A DNA stretch of 64,000 bases from NCBI GenBank assembly GCA_004794785.1, contig SJOL01008837.1, positions 521,246-585,245 of the forward strand, written 5' to 3'. Shown one piece after another: positions 32,831 through 44,944 of the stretch; the stretch's first letter is position 1; each line of letters begins with the position of its first letter. Source of the DNA: Opisthorchis felineus (lineage: Eukaryota; Platyhelminthes; Trematoda; Opisthorchiida; Opisthorchiidae). The position numbers and the translations under genes are program-made. A model generated the notes under the pieces. It made no database searches. It saw nothing but the letters and a program-made list of their open reading frames with translations, and was not told where the DNA came from.

Positions 32831-35121
32831 TTTGACTTAGAGGCCTGAACACAAGGTAGCGGTGGTCGGCGTGAGACTACTCGAGTAGCCCTAAGTTTAA
32901 AGAACAAATGACCACATTTGTTCTAATCCGAACCTTGAGGGCCAGGAAACTGTGTCAGACCTCTATCCATTGACCAATCTGGTAGCAGGGACTCTGATGT
33001 TGTTAAATGGGTATCCTATAGCACACCTGAACAGATTACAGAGGTACGCACACCGTCATACCACTACAAGGTCCAGCCTCTTCACCATAGCGGACTACAA
33101 ATCTTCCTTCTTACGTCAAGCTCAATCCTAGCCGCATTCGGTCATCCATATTTGAGTTCGTCCCAACAAGATCACTCAACAATACCACAAACGTAGACTG
33201 GCACCCATAGACGAACATACTATAGTGCCAAGTTAAGGCCACCTCACACCAACTCACCATCACAGGAGCAACTGGTTACTTCCTCGCTCATTGAGAAAAA
33301 GTAATTGTTACAAATTTAGCAGCCTCATCTGGGTTGATGAGATAAAACTCCATTGGGTGGAATTCAAATGTACGGAAGCAAACAGCAAAATGGAGGGCAT
33401 GCTTTAATAGCCTAGCGACCTGAAGATGACTAACATATTGTAAACAAAATGTGACACAATGGCGTCCGGTTTATTAAAACAGAGAGACGTTTTTGAACTG
33501 GGCGCCAACAGAAAGACGAACGATAGTAGCCAGTGGGCCGAAAATCCACCCCTAACGGTGCAGGAAGTCATTCCTCAAAATGCACTTATCCTGCAAGGTT
33601 CGTCAAGAATGACACAGGTAAACATGGGGTTGTCTCCATCGATAACTGCCAGTACTCCATTAAAGTATAGAAAGACATTCTGATGCCTGTGTCACAGTCG
33701 AAAGGGATATCAGTGGCTGGACTTTGCTAATGCCCAGCGCTCCGCTATCAGCTTAACCTGTGCGGCTGAGTAAATGAACCTCAGGACTATTGATGAAAAA
33801 CTCGTGACGCTTCGTACAAATTAAATAGCACACATTGTCATTGACAAGAAAGCCAGAAAACCGTGACAGCTATATTTTTAAAGTAACATGACATCAAATC
33901 GAACTGAGAATTTGAGTCCAACCTTTTTACAACAGACTGCTCAAATACCAATATTAGCTTGGTGAGGAGTAAGCTCCTGCTGAAACAGAAAAGAACTTGA
34001 GAAATAATTCTACTGTTCCATCCATCTGGCAATATTACTGTGACTGAATAATTCTCTACCACTCTATTTGGGAATGAGTGGTTCGAGGCTTAGTGGGAGA
34101 GCACCATTCAAACTGAGTTGTAATTCAGGTTTCATGGCAACAACCAGAAAAATGAAGTCCGAACATCAAGATTATCTAGTTGTTTTACACTAATATCCAC
34201 TCCTTTGAAAACTTGAAAGTGGATGTAAGTGTAGGTGCAAAGTGAAGAATATAACAGCTAACAGATTACCCGTTACTGAAGAAGGTACTGTAGCGAATTT
34301 CGTACCACTTGGGGATGAAGAAACTTTCACTTTCATCTTCCACACTTAAGAGGTAATGCACCCTAGTTTACCTGTACACAAAAATAGGGATGAGGTTCAT
34401 CGACTTTTCTCAGTTTGGTCAAGTACTCGTATCGTTAGCTAGTATGGTACTACTTCAGTCAGCGAATCCAATTGCTCCAACGGCGGCCAGAGTGGAAGAA
34501 ATAGAGAATTGAACATTTTCATGAGCGCGTAACATGCGCTCTTGATTGTTTTAAATAGCGCTGAGCACCTACATATCATACATCCGGTCTTCAGAGGAGA
34601 TATTTTGTGTGAAAAGCCACGACACTGCCCTCTCTGAATAAGGGATCCTTTCCTAATTTATTTTCGAAGGCATTTCGCTAATAAAACCCATAATGAAGAG
34701 GACTGTGATTGAAAAATAATCTGACGGCTTAATATCTGCCAGATTCTGGAAGTAGCTGGTTCGTTCGTTGAGCTGGGCGATTTGGTTACAGACGTTTAAC
34801 TAAGGATCAGGGTAACGTCAGCAGCCCGCCGCTGAGCAGTGAAGCTGAGCGTTTTGTCAACGCAATGCAATGAAATCGCTCACCGATGAGCATCTGTGAA
34901 AATTAAGCTATCGACCTTCATGTCATTAAGCTGCTGGAGTCTCTGATAGTGAAATTTATCACTACATATATAAAGTGAGAACTTATGACTCCAAAAGTAT
35001 ACACAAGATACCGACATCTGGCACGACATCTACGCAGATTACCAAATACTAGAATCACAATGGTAAACTGGCAGTCGCAATGGACACAACTTGTTGCAAT
35101 ACTTTATACTAAATTATTAAA
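32831..35121. other. Intergenic, nothing recognised
   Basis: No exon, repeat shared with the window or RNA gene was recognised in this stretch. A 74-codon + frame at 33459-33683 has no motif or splice context. Confidence 0.5.
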
Positions 35122-35126
35122 ACAGA

Positions 35127-35430
35127 GCGAAATTCACTCATTCGCAAATTAGGTCGGTGTTAATAAGAAACTCAACTGAATCAACTGAATATGTTGCATA
35201 AAGTCCGCCGCAAGTTTCAGTTGGTACGATATTCGAGATGTCGCGGTGGATTTTTTTGTAGGAACATAGCACGCATAAGGTTGCTCAAAACACTTTGACA
35301 GCCCGGGATCGGCTTCGCCCATCAGTTGAGTCTTCCAGTAACAGGTTAGTTTGCGTAAAGTTTAGGTTGCAGGTTGACAGAAACTCGGAGATTGAGCCTA
35401 ACCGGTCGTGGCTTGCTGAGCTTTCATCGA
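35127..35430 (+). repeat. Composite short element: R2-like head, middle block and hammerhead tail with core lost
   Basis: The order on the + strand is: a diverged head (GCGAAATTCACTCATTCGC, 35127), the middle block GTTTCAGTTGGTACGATATT shared with 11651-11670, then GGTTGACAGAAACTCGGAG...GAGCCTAAC directly joined to GGTCGTGGCTTGC (35381-35425). The last part matches both sides of the hammerhead at 14526-14588. The bases from CTGATGA to GAAAC are deleted, so this copy cannot cleave. It looks like a short non-autonomous element of about 300 bases. Confidence 0.68.
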
Positions 35431-36299
35431 GTATCTGACCGTACTTGGTTACCCGACTGAAGACTTTCTACGACTAGCAGACCAAGCCCACACCTTGACA
35501 CTACGGTCAGCGAGGCATAGTAAGTAGTTTGTCATATCGGTCGCTCCATTCCATGGTATCTTGCACTTCCTGGACATACATCCTAATTTTGCGTCCAAGC
35601 CAAACCCGTCCAAGATATAAGCTAGTGGACTAAGCTAATGGGAATTGGAAGTACAAGCTATTTATCATCTATCGGAAGACTCATGAAGGACAACCGCCGG
35701 GATCAGAGACAGACAGAACACAATCTCCACCGACTCAGAATGTCATGGTATTAAGACTTTCGGGCCTGGCCGAAGCAAGTACTGGGATTATTACTGAAAA
35801 TAGCTTTCAAGCTGTGGGGATCATCAGTATCCCAGGTAGCAACATACCAGAAACAAACACTGCCACCTAACTGTCAGAACAACCAGAATCGCCGTTTTGA
35901 TTGCCTCGCTACTACATGATCTTATGTGGTCACTCGTAGCCAAGGCACACAACAGACCCATTTTGCTACGCACGTTGTATGGCGTAACAAGACTCCTAGT
36001 TTTAGGTGAAGTATTCAGACACACCACACAATCAGATGCCATTTCAAACCCCCGTACATCTTTGTAAGCATACCTGCTTATGAATCTGCTGTCTGAATTT
36101 CTTCGGCACCAGTCCCCTTCTGTACAGCACGGACTCCTCACTGGAAACAGGTTAACCAAACGACAAAAAAGTAGAACTTCCGATATATACTGTAGTTCAT
36201 TTTGTTCTCAGTTTACTGCTTTCCACCAGAAGCAGGATAATGAAATTCTCCTCTGATAAAGTGAGCCAACTCTCCAGTACATAAAGTGATCGAAGTTGT
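35431..36299. other. Intergenic, 3' flank of UBXN6
   Basis: No coding or repeat feature was recognised between the hammerhead-tail repeat and the predicted 3' end of the - strand UBXN6 gene. Confidence 0.45.
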
Positions 36300-36305
36300 T
36301 TTATT
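36300..36305 (-). terminator. Candidate polyadenylation signal of UBXN6
   Basis: AATAAA on the - strand lies about 165 bases after the UBXN6 stop codon, a normal 3' UTR length for a compact flatworm gene. It is the nearest canonical signal I found. Confidence 0.4.
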
Positions 36306-36469
36306 CGTGCATCTCCATTGGGAACAAATGGCCAGCACAAGCGAAACATTCGCCAGTTCAGTAATATCACAGTATTGCCATATACAGGCAAGAGAATTAT
36401 GAGGATACATTGAGATATACTGAGAGACATAGACAGTCAGAAAGGCGCCCGTTACGGTAAACATACTCG

Positions 36470-36766
36470 TTAAAGGGTAGACGCATTTGATAACAAGTCA
36501 AGGCGCAACAACTCAGGTAGTTGGGTTAACGTGGTCGAAGATGGAGACACCGATAAATTGAGAACGCTACACGGGGCGAGACCCAACTCGGTCAAGGTTG
36601 CTGCGTTGTTTGTCAGTTCGGCCCGAGCGGTCGGCGGAACATTTGATCGCATAGCGGATATGGTGCCCGGAGGTGCCCACAACTGGTACTCTGTGGCTGG
36701 GTCAGCCAAACAGTCTGTGATCCATGAGCGTAATTTTCCAAGATTGTCACTTGCGCAAAATGTACC
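36470..36766 (-). CDS. UBXN6: UBXN6 exon 6: rest of UBX domain and C-terminus
   Basis: The acceptor CCCGATCAG precedes GTFCASDNLGKLRSWITDCL, parallel to GTFYARERLGAVYGFV of human UBXN6. The UBX core follows with LTNNAATLTELGLAPCSVLN and a tail rich in Ser/Thr/Leu before the stop at 36470. The Phe-Pro-Arg loop that typical UBX domains use to grip p97 is absent (PPGTISAM at that place). It is also absent in UBXN6 of other animals, so p97 contact is expected through the N-terminal helix and PUB instead. Confidence 0.88.
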   Translation of the reverse strand, partial: GTFCASDNLGKLRSWITDCLADPATEYQLWAPPGTISAMRSNVPPTARAELTNNAATLTELGLAPCSVLNLSVSPSSTTLTQLPELLRLDLLSNASTL

Positions 36767-39700
36767 CTGATCGGGATAGAGAAAGGGTAGCGAAACAACC
36801 AAGGTAATCGTCATCACTGACAGCAATAGACAAGTAACGTATACTGGCGCTTGACTGCTATAAATTAGGACTCGTTTCGTCCTTTGCGAATCTGAAAGAC
36901 TTACAAAAGCAAACACATTCGTCGTGCCATGTTTAGACAATGAAATGTAGAGCATTCCGGTCAAGCCAACGAAAGCGCGCAGTTCTAATGTATTCACAAC
37001 ACAACTTGGCTAGATAAGTACCACACACAACAGTTCTGCATTAGGTGGTGAATCATACTGTCAGTGAAATAATTGTCGAAGAGGTGGAACAAATCAACCA
37101 GAGGACGTTAGACAAATAAAATGAGTTACGCTCAGTGATTAAAGCTAGCCTAAGAACAGAAAGTGCAAATCAGTACACGTTCGAATAAAGTAAGTAACCA
37201 GTAGTGGGATGCTTGAGGAAAGAGCATACAGGCAAAACACGAAAACTATTTCAGGCGCACGAGAATTATCAACATGTTTACCCGACAAGTATTACTATCG
37301 ACCCCAACCCGTAGTACGCGCTGTGCAGCCACAAAATACAATCGAGATAAGAGATAAATAGGCCACGGCTTATTCCCAATGTATATTAATCAGTAGCAGG
37401 ACGGGCACCATGAGTCCCGATGTGTTGGTTATCGATACTTTCCTATAAGAACAAAGCAGTCTCATAGCTCTTCCTCCAAAATGGAGTTAAGTTTGCATGA
37501 CGAGCTGTCATCGTAACTCACAGCACGAGACCCGACTGGTTCTCTAGAATCCCAACACTTGGTGTGGAGCGCAAAGACTACACATGTGAGTCGTAAGTGA
37601 CTGCTTCACTATGACTACAAGTGAAACGATAATCCACCGTACCATTCTCTCGCAACTTGACTGACTAGAAGCCGGGATCAAGAGCCGGGGGATTGTGGTT
37701 ACGTAGGGGTGAGTGTAAAAAAACGCGGATATAATTTTGGCATTATGCACGCCAAGTTGAGACGACTGTAAACCACGAATCGCGTTGCACAAAAAATGAG
37801 GATAAAGCCGAAGGTATATGATGCTTCGAAGTACAGCAGAAGATGCAAGGTGGATTGAAAACAAACTGATTTGACGGTACTGGTTCGCGCGTTTGACCCA
37901 GGTTTGAAGTTATAATAGCTGTTTGCAAAGCATTTCTCCTTATATAGGGTAAGCTTAGGGTGAACACTATCTAGATCATGAAGCAATACACTACAGTGCT
38001 GAGATTCTCGCACAATCAGAAGCAACCAGAGGTTTGAGTAGGCTTAAAAGAATGGGTGACCATTCCACACTGACCTGTATCATTATATTCCCCGGTAAAC
38101 GCACACGAATCAGTGCGTACCGAAAGAGTCGAACTTCCTGCACTCTGAGTCGCTCACGCATAGCCTTGGTCATAAGCATGCCACTCTCTTCAATAATGCG
38201 CTGTTGTTGCTCCAAGGAGCGCTTCGCCTCTTCTTTGGTCTGATAGAAAAAATCGTCCGGCAAGTGGTCACGACTTAGCATAGCTGGAGTGGTGCCGGAC
38301 ACCTGTGAGAAGCGAAGAGAGATAGGCAGGATATGATTAGCTGAAAAGTCAGTAATATACATCAAGAGGATAAAATCATATTAGGTGAAAACTACCTGTG
38401 TATAAAGGAGGACATGCACCAGACATCTAGAAATGCGATGGGTGGTCTTTAAAAACCCACGGCTGAACCACCGGATTATCACGGTGCTTCTAAATCAGAG
38501 CTACCGACTTCCACATGTGGATCTAAACTCCTCCATCTCCAGCGAAGATTTCACCTATGCTCTGCACTCCCACTAACAATGGATACATCGACCTGGTGTA
38601 CACCATTGCCATCATTTCAGACCCCCTAATTCCATAATCCTCCTCATACTCGAAACTGTGACGGATGGAACCACTGTCACTCAGGACGTATTGGCATTGA
38701 TTTCACACGCATGAAGACCGGGTTACTCGGTGGCAGTAACACTTAAGTTGACAAAACTGGCAACGACGGCCACAATACCGTGCCCAAAACTTCTGAAAAC
38801 AAAGGAAGAATTTTCAAACAATTCTCATGGCGGTCTTGTGTATTCTAGCTTTGTTGTTGGGTTATTCTATTGTCCTGAATATCCACAGCCTTTAAATTTT
38901 TACACACAAGTGAGCCGAACCAAAGTCTTAGTCTGTTGATTAGTTTGCACTGATCGATCAACGTCCAGCTGACGCGTTGTTGAAAAGTATTCAGTTACTT
39001 GACAAGTATGTTGACCCTCCGTTTCAGAAGATTTTGCTAAACAATCGGCGAGTTTACAGTTAGGCAGTGTTTCGCTTTCGACACGACCAGGTCTAGTGAG
39101 TAGGTTACCAAGTTGTCGAACCTGGTATTTTGCAACTCTCTGGAAAGTGCCCACCGAGTAATAGTACAAACAAATGGAAGCGCAAATTCACTGTCATAGC
39201 TTTCAGACGACTGTATGAGATTGAAACTAATAAAGTGAACTCCGGAGAAGATGAATCGAGAATTATTCCAATGGAAAGGCAATCAGCCTGCCCAACATCC
39301 TCGAGAGTCTACACCCAACTCAAATTGGTAAACGACACCAGAGACTGAGACAATTTTAACAACGCTGATATAGTTGACAAATGACCACAGAACGAAAAAA
39401 ATAACTCTGGCTTTGGTTGTCAAAGACGCTTCATACTTGCTCGGAGTTAAGTGAATCTCGAATCTTCTTTTTAGCGAGAATTCTCCACAAGAGGAAGATT
39501 TTAGTCAGTTCCATGGGTTTTCTCTATAAAAGAGAATCACTGTACATTGAATTGTGGCGGTTGACAAACACCACGAAATCGGGTCGGTGGAGAGTACTTT
39601 GGTGCGACTAAAAATGTAGCTCGTTGTGGAAGGTCGTACATCAGCCCTAGTCATCCTTGTCCTTACAGATGACCACGTGGCTCGAAACACGTAGACATAC

Positions 39701-42700
39701 CTGAAGGTTGCAGATCCAATTCCGACAGCTTGTCATGTTGAATGTCCCGTCTTTCTCGTAGACCCTATTTCTTGCATCTCATTTCATCGACTAAAGTGGT
39801 AATTAGTTGGCGTGGCAACAACAAACATGGGTCATATATGCACCATACATCATAAGAGAATCGAAGTTAAATAAATAAAATGACAAAAAATGACAAGATT
39901 GAATTTGGATATCCTGAAATATCTTCCAGCATTTAAGCGGGCTGTAAATCCTGGGAGTCCGTCTAGCCCACCAACCGAGGCCACAGTTACTTCTTCTGTA
40001 TGTAAATGTAGAGGACAGAAAGTAGACTGAAACACTTACACGAAATACCTTGGTATCACGGTACAACTCAGGCATGATAGGTTCTGCTGTGTTTAACAGC
40101 TCCAACATGCGTTGTAGGTGTTGAGCCTCGCGTGCAGCTTCCTCGGTTATTACGAGATATGGTTCCTCTTCTGCTGGAGACGCAGAGTCCGATGTGGGGG
40201 GTCGCAGAGATTGTGTTGAGAAGTTGCAGGCCTGAGTGGTAAGAACACCAAAATCAAATGTCATGGTTATTCAACACTACGAAGACCGATTAAATTAAGG
40301 TTACTTATCTAATCACCTCTAACTCTATTATCGGAGCACTCACTTATTGAAAGAAAACTAGTTTCTTTAAAACGTCTGTTTGTCGTAAGTGAACCAGGTT
40401 GAAAACAGTAGTGTGTCATAAGAACAGTAGAACTTCCTGAAAACATCTCTAATGCCACCTTACACATATACCTAACGCTTCCCTGAGCTGAAACGTCCTT
40501 CTAAGCGTGGATACAACTCCCAAGTGGGAATAACGCTCCGATGGAGTCTACTGCAGTGTGAGCCTCAGCTTGGACAACAAATAGCTTACTCATGAATTGT
40601 GTCTGGTGTCAGTATCTCCACAGGTTAGTGCAACCTACAGTGTCGATCAAACATCGAAAACTGGACAGGTCACTCATACTAAAGTTGATCCTCGGTCACC
40701 AATCTGGTTGCAAGAATATACATTGTCTCGGGGCGTAGGCTTCATATAATGCCCACGCTTCAACAACCTCTTCGAAAGCCTGATGATCTGAGGACTTACA
40801 ATGAAAACCAACGGGTGGTTGTGCTAGAAGCAACTGCTGATAAGTGTCATAAGGTTTTAAACAGCATAGAAAAATCTTGTAGTTGTAATAGTGGATCACG
40901 AAACCTGATAGTACGCCTTTCATGAGGGAGACTACTCGTAAGGTTGCTGAAAACTCTTCAATAGCCTGGAGTAGTTTCCTTCAGGATAATATACTGTGAT
41001 GCCTCGAATATCGTAGAAACTGAAACATGAGGTGGCCTTTGTGCAGCACACAGTTTAATACCATAAACGAGATATTCAGCTGGGATTCGGGTGAATCACC
41101 CGTGAAAACCAAATTGGCATACGATATTTGACAGATGCCAAACTCATATGCCCCTGCCCCAACCACTACAAAATAGAACACAATAAGCGCCATTTCCATG
41201 ACTGCAAACTGATGCACTCACTTCTGGGAAACAAGATACATCTTTGGTACAAACAGGCCTTTCGACAGAGAAATGACAGACTTCGATAGTGACTATGCGT
41301 AATGGTGTCAAATATTGGTTTTACAACATTGGGCGTAATGTGAGCGACAAAGGTTTGGAATTTGCCAATCTACTGGGAGCTGACGTTGGTGTAAAAAATA
41401 CGTGCTCGTTACATATGGTGACTGGCATTCAGACAAACCGTTAGTGAATGGTGACTGGCGGCGTAAGGGTCAGCAGAAGACAAGTGTTTACCAGTAAACA
41501 TTTCTTGACTGCTTTTCAACAAGGGTAATACCACCACCACTGGAGGGTATATTAGAAATTCGGGGGGGGGAGGAGCGGGACGGTAAAGGGCGGTGACGCA
41601 AACGTGAGCGTTGTGGGCGACAGTACTCAACAGAGCATTCTGGGACAGTGATACAAGGTGGGGTGCACATCGTACTGATTATTTGTGTCGTGGCTTCATC
41701 AGGTCTGCACCAGTTGACAAACGAACGGGATGAAACGAAGCACACAAAAGCGGTAGCATTTAAAGTCATGACGGCTGAAGCTCTGGGCGGTTACTTGATA
41801 CATTGCAGACCACGTACCACATAAATAATGTCCAAATCGGGTTACAACCCGAACAAGGCATAGCTTGGCGAACTGGTGGCAAAGAACGAAGTATAAACAG
41901 ACTAGTCATCTTCCCGTGCAAGGCAGAAAGCATTGTGAGTGCGTATCCAGTCGGTAAGCGAGGTACTTTATCTGTGACCCACAGCCCCCTGAGGCTTCCA
42001 AAGGTGTCCAGGGGTTCAATTTGTTTACCAACATTCAAACATCACTGTGGGCGTCTTTAGACGGTGAGACATTTCTGACTATATCGCCCAGGTTCAATGA
42101 GAAACGTCGCTGGTCACCATTCCAGTGTTTTTTGGTTGCTGCTGTTGACCCCGGTTAAATCTATAGTCCCGATTGTGCGTAAATTTTACTCAAAAAGATA
42201 TATCTCGAGATAGTTCAGTGGATAAGACGCGAACTTATTTACTGGAAGGTCCTGGTTCGAACCTGTCTAGGTTTGGGCAACTTGGCACTATCTCAACCCT
42301 CGCGCTTCCTTTGAGTGGCATGCCAGCCAGACAGCGAGAAGGTATCACAGCTGAATGATTATCTTCAATATTATTCAGTATCTGGTTCCTCGTAATATCC
42401 AAAGACAACCGCTTCCCAACGTCCCATCCCCAGCCAGACGTTGGTAAATGAAGAGTCCAAACCGAAACGAGCGGTATATCAAGACAGCGCTTGAGCAACC
42501 ACCGCATCATCCCTATAAGATGCCATAAACAAGGAGGTTGTCCCATTACCACCTAGCGGACTGCTAAATTCACTGATTTAGCGGTGACAGGGTACACAAT
42601 AAAAGTGAAGTGCTAATCACAACAGATATCCACGAAGTGAGCCTGACAATTTTGCATCAAGAACTAGCAGAAACCTCGAGAGCAGCGCGACAACTCTGTC

Positions 42701-44895
42701 CACAGGTGGATTGATGTAATGGCCAGTGTTGTGTAGCTGCAGCTTGGACCGAAATTGCAACAATAAAAGCCCGCGCTGCAGCTGGACTATGCGACTGTAT
42801 CGAGTAGCTCGGGTTTGCTGCCAGTGTAAGTGCGAAATTGCGTGATTTCAAATCACAACACAATGTACTCGTTGTCCATAACCAATGGAGAACGAAAGTT
42901 CAGTGCAATCAAAGTCAGTGTTAAAAACAGCCGGGCATTTCACTGACTGTGTGAAGAATTCACTGTGTGTGATTCACCCTTATACTGTCCAAGGGCACCT
43001 ATTTCAACCAGTTTGTAAAAATTTTCACACGGTTTCAAAATTATTTGGCAGGCATGGAAGTTGTTCCTTATGTAACCAGCTGAGGACAGTACTAGTCACC
43101 TTCTACATCTTGCCCCCCCCCCACTGAAAGCTTATCAAAGCACACCTACAAACAGAACGTATACTAGTGACTCTCATTGACAAAAAACAACTCACCACGT
43201 CTCCTGTCGACATAACTGACCTGTTTCTACGCAATCTCCCCAGAAATGAATTCTATCAGTCCCGGAGTTCTGCTACATTAAAAGAGCGCTCGCTATCGTA
43301 GGACATAGATTTTTTGAGCCCACTTGAAAATGGATATGACTACTTGAACCAACGCTCACCAACCTTGGCGAGCGTGAATTCGTGGATGGCGGATCTGTCT
43401 CCCCTATCACCCATTAAGAGGTTTGGAACACATAATGACGAGATTTCTCCAACACATTTCAATTCCGAAAAACAAATACCTATTTTACAATGACTGTGGG
43501 TCAGAAGCCAGCTGCCGATGTTAGCATTTACTTGCAATTTGTTTGATGGAATTTGGTTTAAGCGTGTTCACAAATCGACCGAAAAAGCAAATTTTTTGAA
43601 GATCTCAACCTGGTCCTGAAATATTTCAAACTCAACAATGAAAAGTTATGACCAGGCGCAACATTCTTGGCAGATCTTCACATCTAGTAACGGGACCTTG
43701 TGGTCACATGTTTATCAGTGAGATGTACGTTCTATTAACCAAAGGAACATTTCGGGCCAGCTCAACTGCGAACTGAAAGCCGGAAGACACTGAACTTACA
43801 AGAAAAAATAGCTCTGCACCCTCAACAGCCATCAGGTCACGAACCAATTGGTTCCCGACCCGTAGTCGTCGAAAAGTTGGATTGTCTGGAGTTTGAATAA
43901 GATTGTTCAAAATCCGTGCAAAATTCTGTTTTCGTTTCTCGCGCCATTCAGAGGCCGTAGGCTGCTCAGAGATGGGAACGTCAGGCATTAGTGGAGGCCT
44001 ACAACTCTCCAAACCACGAATGAGCATTAAGGTGGCCGCTTCGGACAAGTTGGCATTGGACTCCGATACAAGGTAATCGTTGATAGCACGGTCCACTTCG
44101 TCCCGCGAACCAATTACGGAGTCACCGAATAATTCGGGGCACCAAAACAGTACTTCTGTAACAAACACAACGTACGAACGGGTGAGTTCATCAATCCAAA
44201 TAGTTAGCGCAAAGTAAGACCATGAATCCTGAGAACTACAACAACCATGCAAAAATTCACTGATTCAACTACGTCCTATGGCGTTTCAGCAAGTATCCAT
44301 AATCGTCACCTTACGCAAGAGGACGTGCTAAGGACCGTACAGTGCAGTGCAGCTGTCGCGTTCTACCACCTTATACGTCAAAATTCGCCAGAAGGGTGGA
44401 AAGTCCAGATATGTTGCAAGCTAGTTGGATTGGCGGAAGCAAACAGTTACCCAGATTAGGTGATCCCGTCTGCCCTACCGTGAAGATGGGAGAAAATGAC
44501 CTGCAGGTGGAACACTTTGGCGAGTTGGTAAAAGAAAAATAAGCATGTATGATACAAACTACTTAATGAACAGAAATACCACAGCGAGTCCGGTCAAGCG
44601 CACTGCCCCTCTCAATAAGGACTTTGGAGAAACAAGTTGACGACTAGAAAGGTGGCATCATTTCGGATGGACTAATAGTAGAAACAGACTATCTGATCTG
44701 GATGTCATGTACTAAACATGTCGTACTAAACATGGAGTCGTTAGAAGAGGTAGTGAAAAAGAAATCTAAACCTTCCATCAACCGATTCAACAAATTCGAT
44801 TCTAGTGACCCAATTTATACCCAACACCTATCGATCGGGTGAGCAGCTGATCACAGCAAACGAGTGCAAAGCATAGAAACACTATTCCATTCTAG

Positions 44896-44944
<49 letters not shown>

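Larger units (their letters stand above)
36767..43799 (-). other. UBXN6 introns 3-5, mostly featureless
   Basis: Apart from exons 4 and 5 and the SINE at 42203-42372 I recognise nothing coding or structural. Homopolymer G and C runs of about nine or ten bases occur at 41562-41570 and 43113-43122. Frames in 41400-42060 show no motifs. Confidence 0.5.

Noticed and set aside
36860..36895. GGACGAAACGAGTC on the - strand, like the 3' half of a short-stem-III hammerhead
   Set aside because: No CTGATGA precedes it (only TCAGATTCG) and no stem I pairs; it lies in a UBXN6 intron and is treated as chance.
41803..42060. Overlapping open frames on both strands in a UBXN6 intron
   Set aside because: No domain, no splice context and both strands open to a similar degree.
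44899..44940. Regulatory or CRISPR-like repeat
   Set aside because: It is a plain dinucleotide microsatellite without spacers.
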